In this document: in pieces, positions 35,305 through 35,348 of the stretch
How positions within the stretch are numbered: the stretch's first letter is position 1
How the letters are laid out: every line of letters begins with the position of its first letter
Assembly: GCA_035281585.1 (NCBI GenBank)
Contig: DATEDP010000130.1
Span: 1-35,348 of the forward strand
Reading direction: 5' to 3'
DNA length: 35,348 nucleotides
DNA from: a bacterium
GTDB lineage: Bacteria > UBA10199 > DSSB01
Position numbers and translations under genes: made by a program
The notes under the pieces: generated by a model
The model's database searches: none
What the model was told of the DNA's origin: nothing
What the model saw: only the letters and a program-made list of their open reading frames with translations

Positions 35305-35348
35305 AATATTGACGATGATTGCGATGGCCTAATGGATTTGGATGACCT
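35290..35348 (+). CDS. Third MopE-type tail, cut by the window end
   Basis: The frame reads TCLNNIDDDCDGLMDLDD and continues past the window. It aligns with TCLDNQDNDCDGLTDLDD at the end of the 31574-33865 product. No upstream start is seen in the window, and an integrase remnant lies immediately to the left on the other strand. So it is either another truncated tail or the end of a gene broken by insertion. A third lipoprotein gene may follow outside the window. Confidence 0.55.

Overview
The window comes from a Gram-negative bacterium, most likely of the deltaproteobacterial grade (Myxococcota, Bdellovibrionota or relatives). The evidence is secreted proteins with DxDGDG calcium-loop repeats, Cys-rich lipoproteins with MopE-type CDGxDNDCDG motifs, a myxobacterial-looking Cys-TM-Arg C-terminal sorting signal, RND/TolC efflux genes and lipobox lipoproteins. 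The assignment is an inference from gene content; no rRNA, tRNA or core marker gene is present.

Left part (1 to about 15.96 kb, GC-rich, long ORFs). It starts inside an unrecognised gene. Then come two tandem paralogous secreted FG-GAP/VCBS-like proteins on the minus strand, each its own transcription unit; a compact three-gene plus-strand operon (secreted protein, GST-like, VOC/glyoxalase-like); a minus-strand EF-hand plus ChaN/TraB-like protein; an RMD1/DUF155-like membrane-anchored protein; a PATR/Calx-beta surface protein; and a 1092-aa FHA-like/TPR-like protein. A decayed GNAT acetyltransferase and an Rnk-like factor follow. Several short interspersed repeats lie between genes, and two of them supply the 3' end and stop codon of the neighbouring gene.

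Middle part (about 16 to 30.8 kb, visibly less GC-rich, accessory). Two heavy-metal modules face away from each other. The minus-strand module reads: Cys/His-rich secreted protein, decayed DUF2231 gene, TolC-type protein, two-domain multicopper oxidase lipoprotein with a fused heavy-metal-binding domain, YHS-like lipoprotein, small periplasmic protein, and two small membrane proteins. The plus-strand module reads: His-rich secreted protein, HME-type RND permease, small His-tagged periplasmic protein, TolC-type protein, tandem-DUF1259 protein. No membrane-fusion (CusB/CzcB) gene is present in either. The modules are bordered by three direct copies (one partial) of a sequence that looks like a tiny, very basic protein gene. 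A tRNA-like 3' fragment, short direct repeats and, further right, a tyrosine-integrase C-terminal remnant support a mobile origin.

Right part (30.8 kb to the end). Cys-rich lipoproteins carry MopE-type motifs, followed by two paralogous 183-aa lipoproteins. The remains of MopE-gene tails between and after them show that a [MopE-like gene + small lipoprotein] unit was duplicated in tandem and then partly deleted. The last copy runs off the window.
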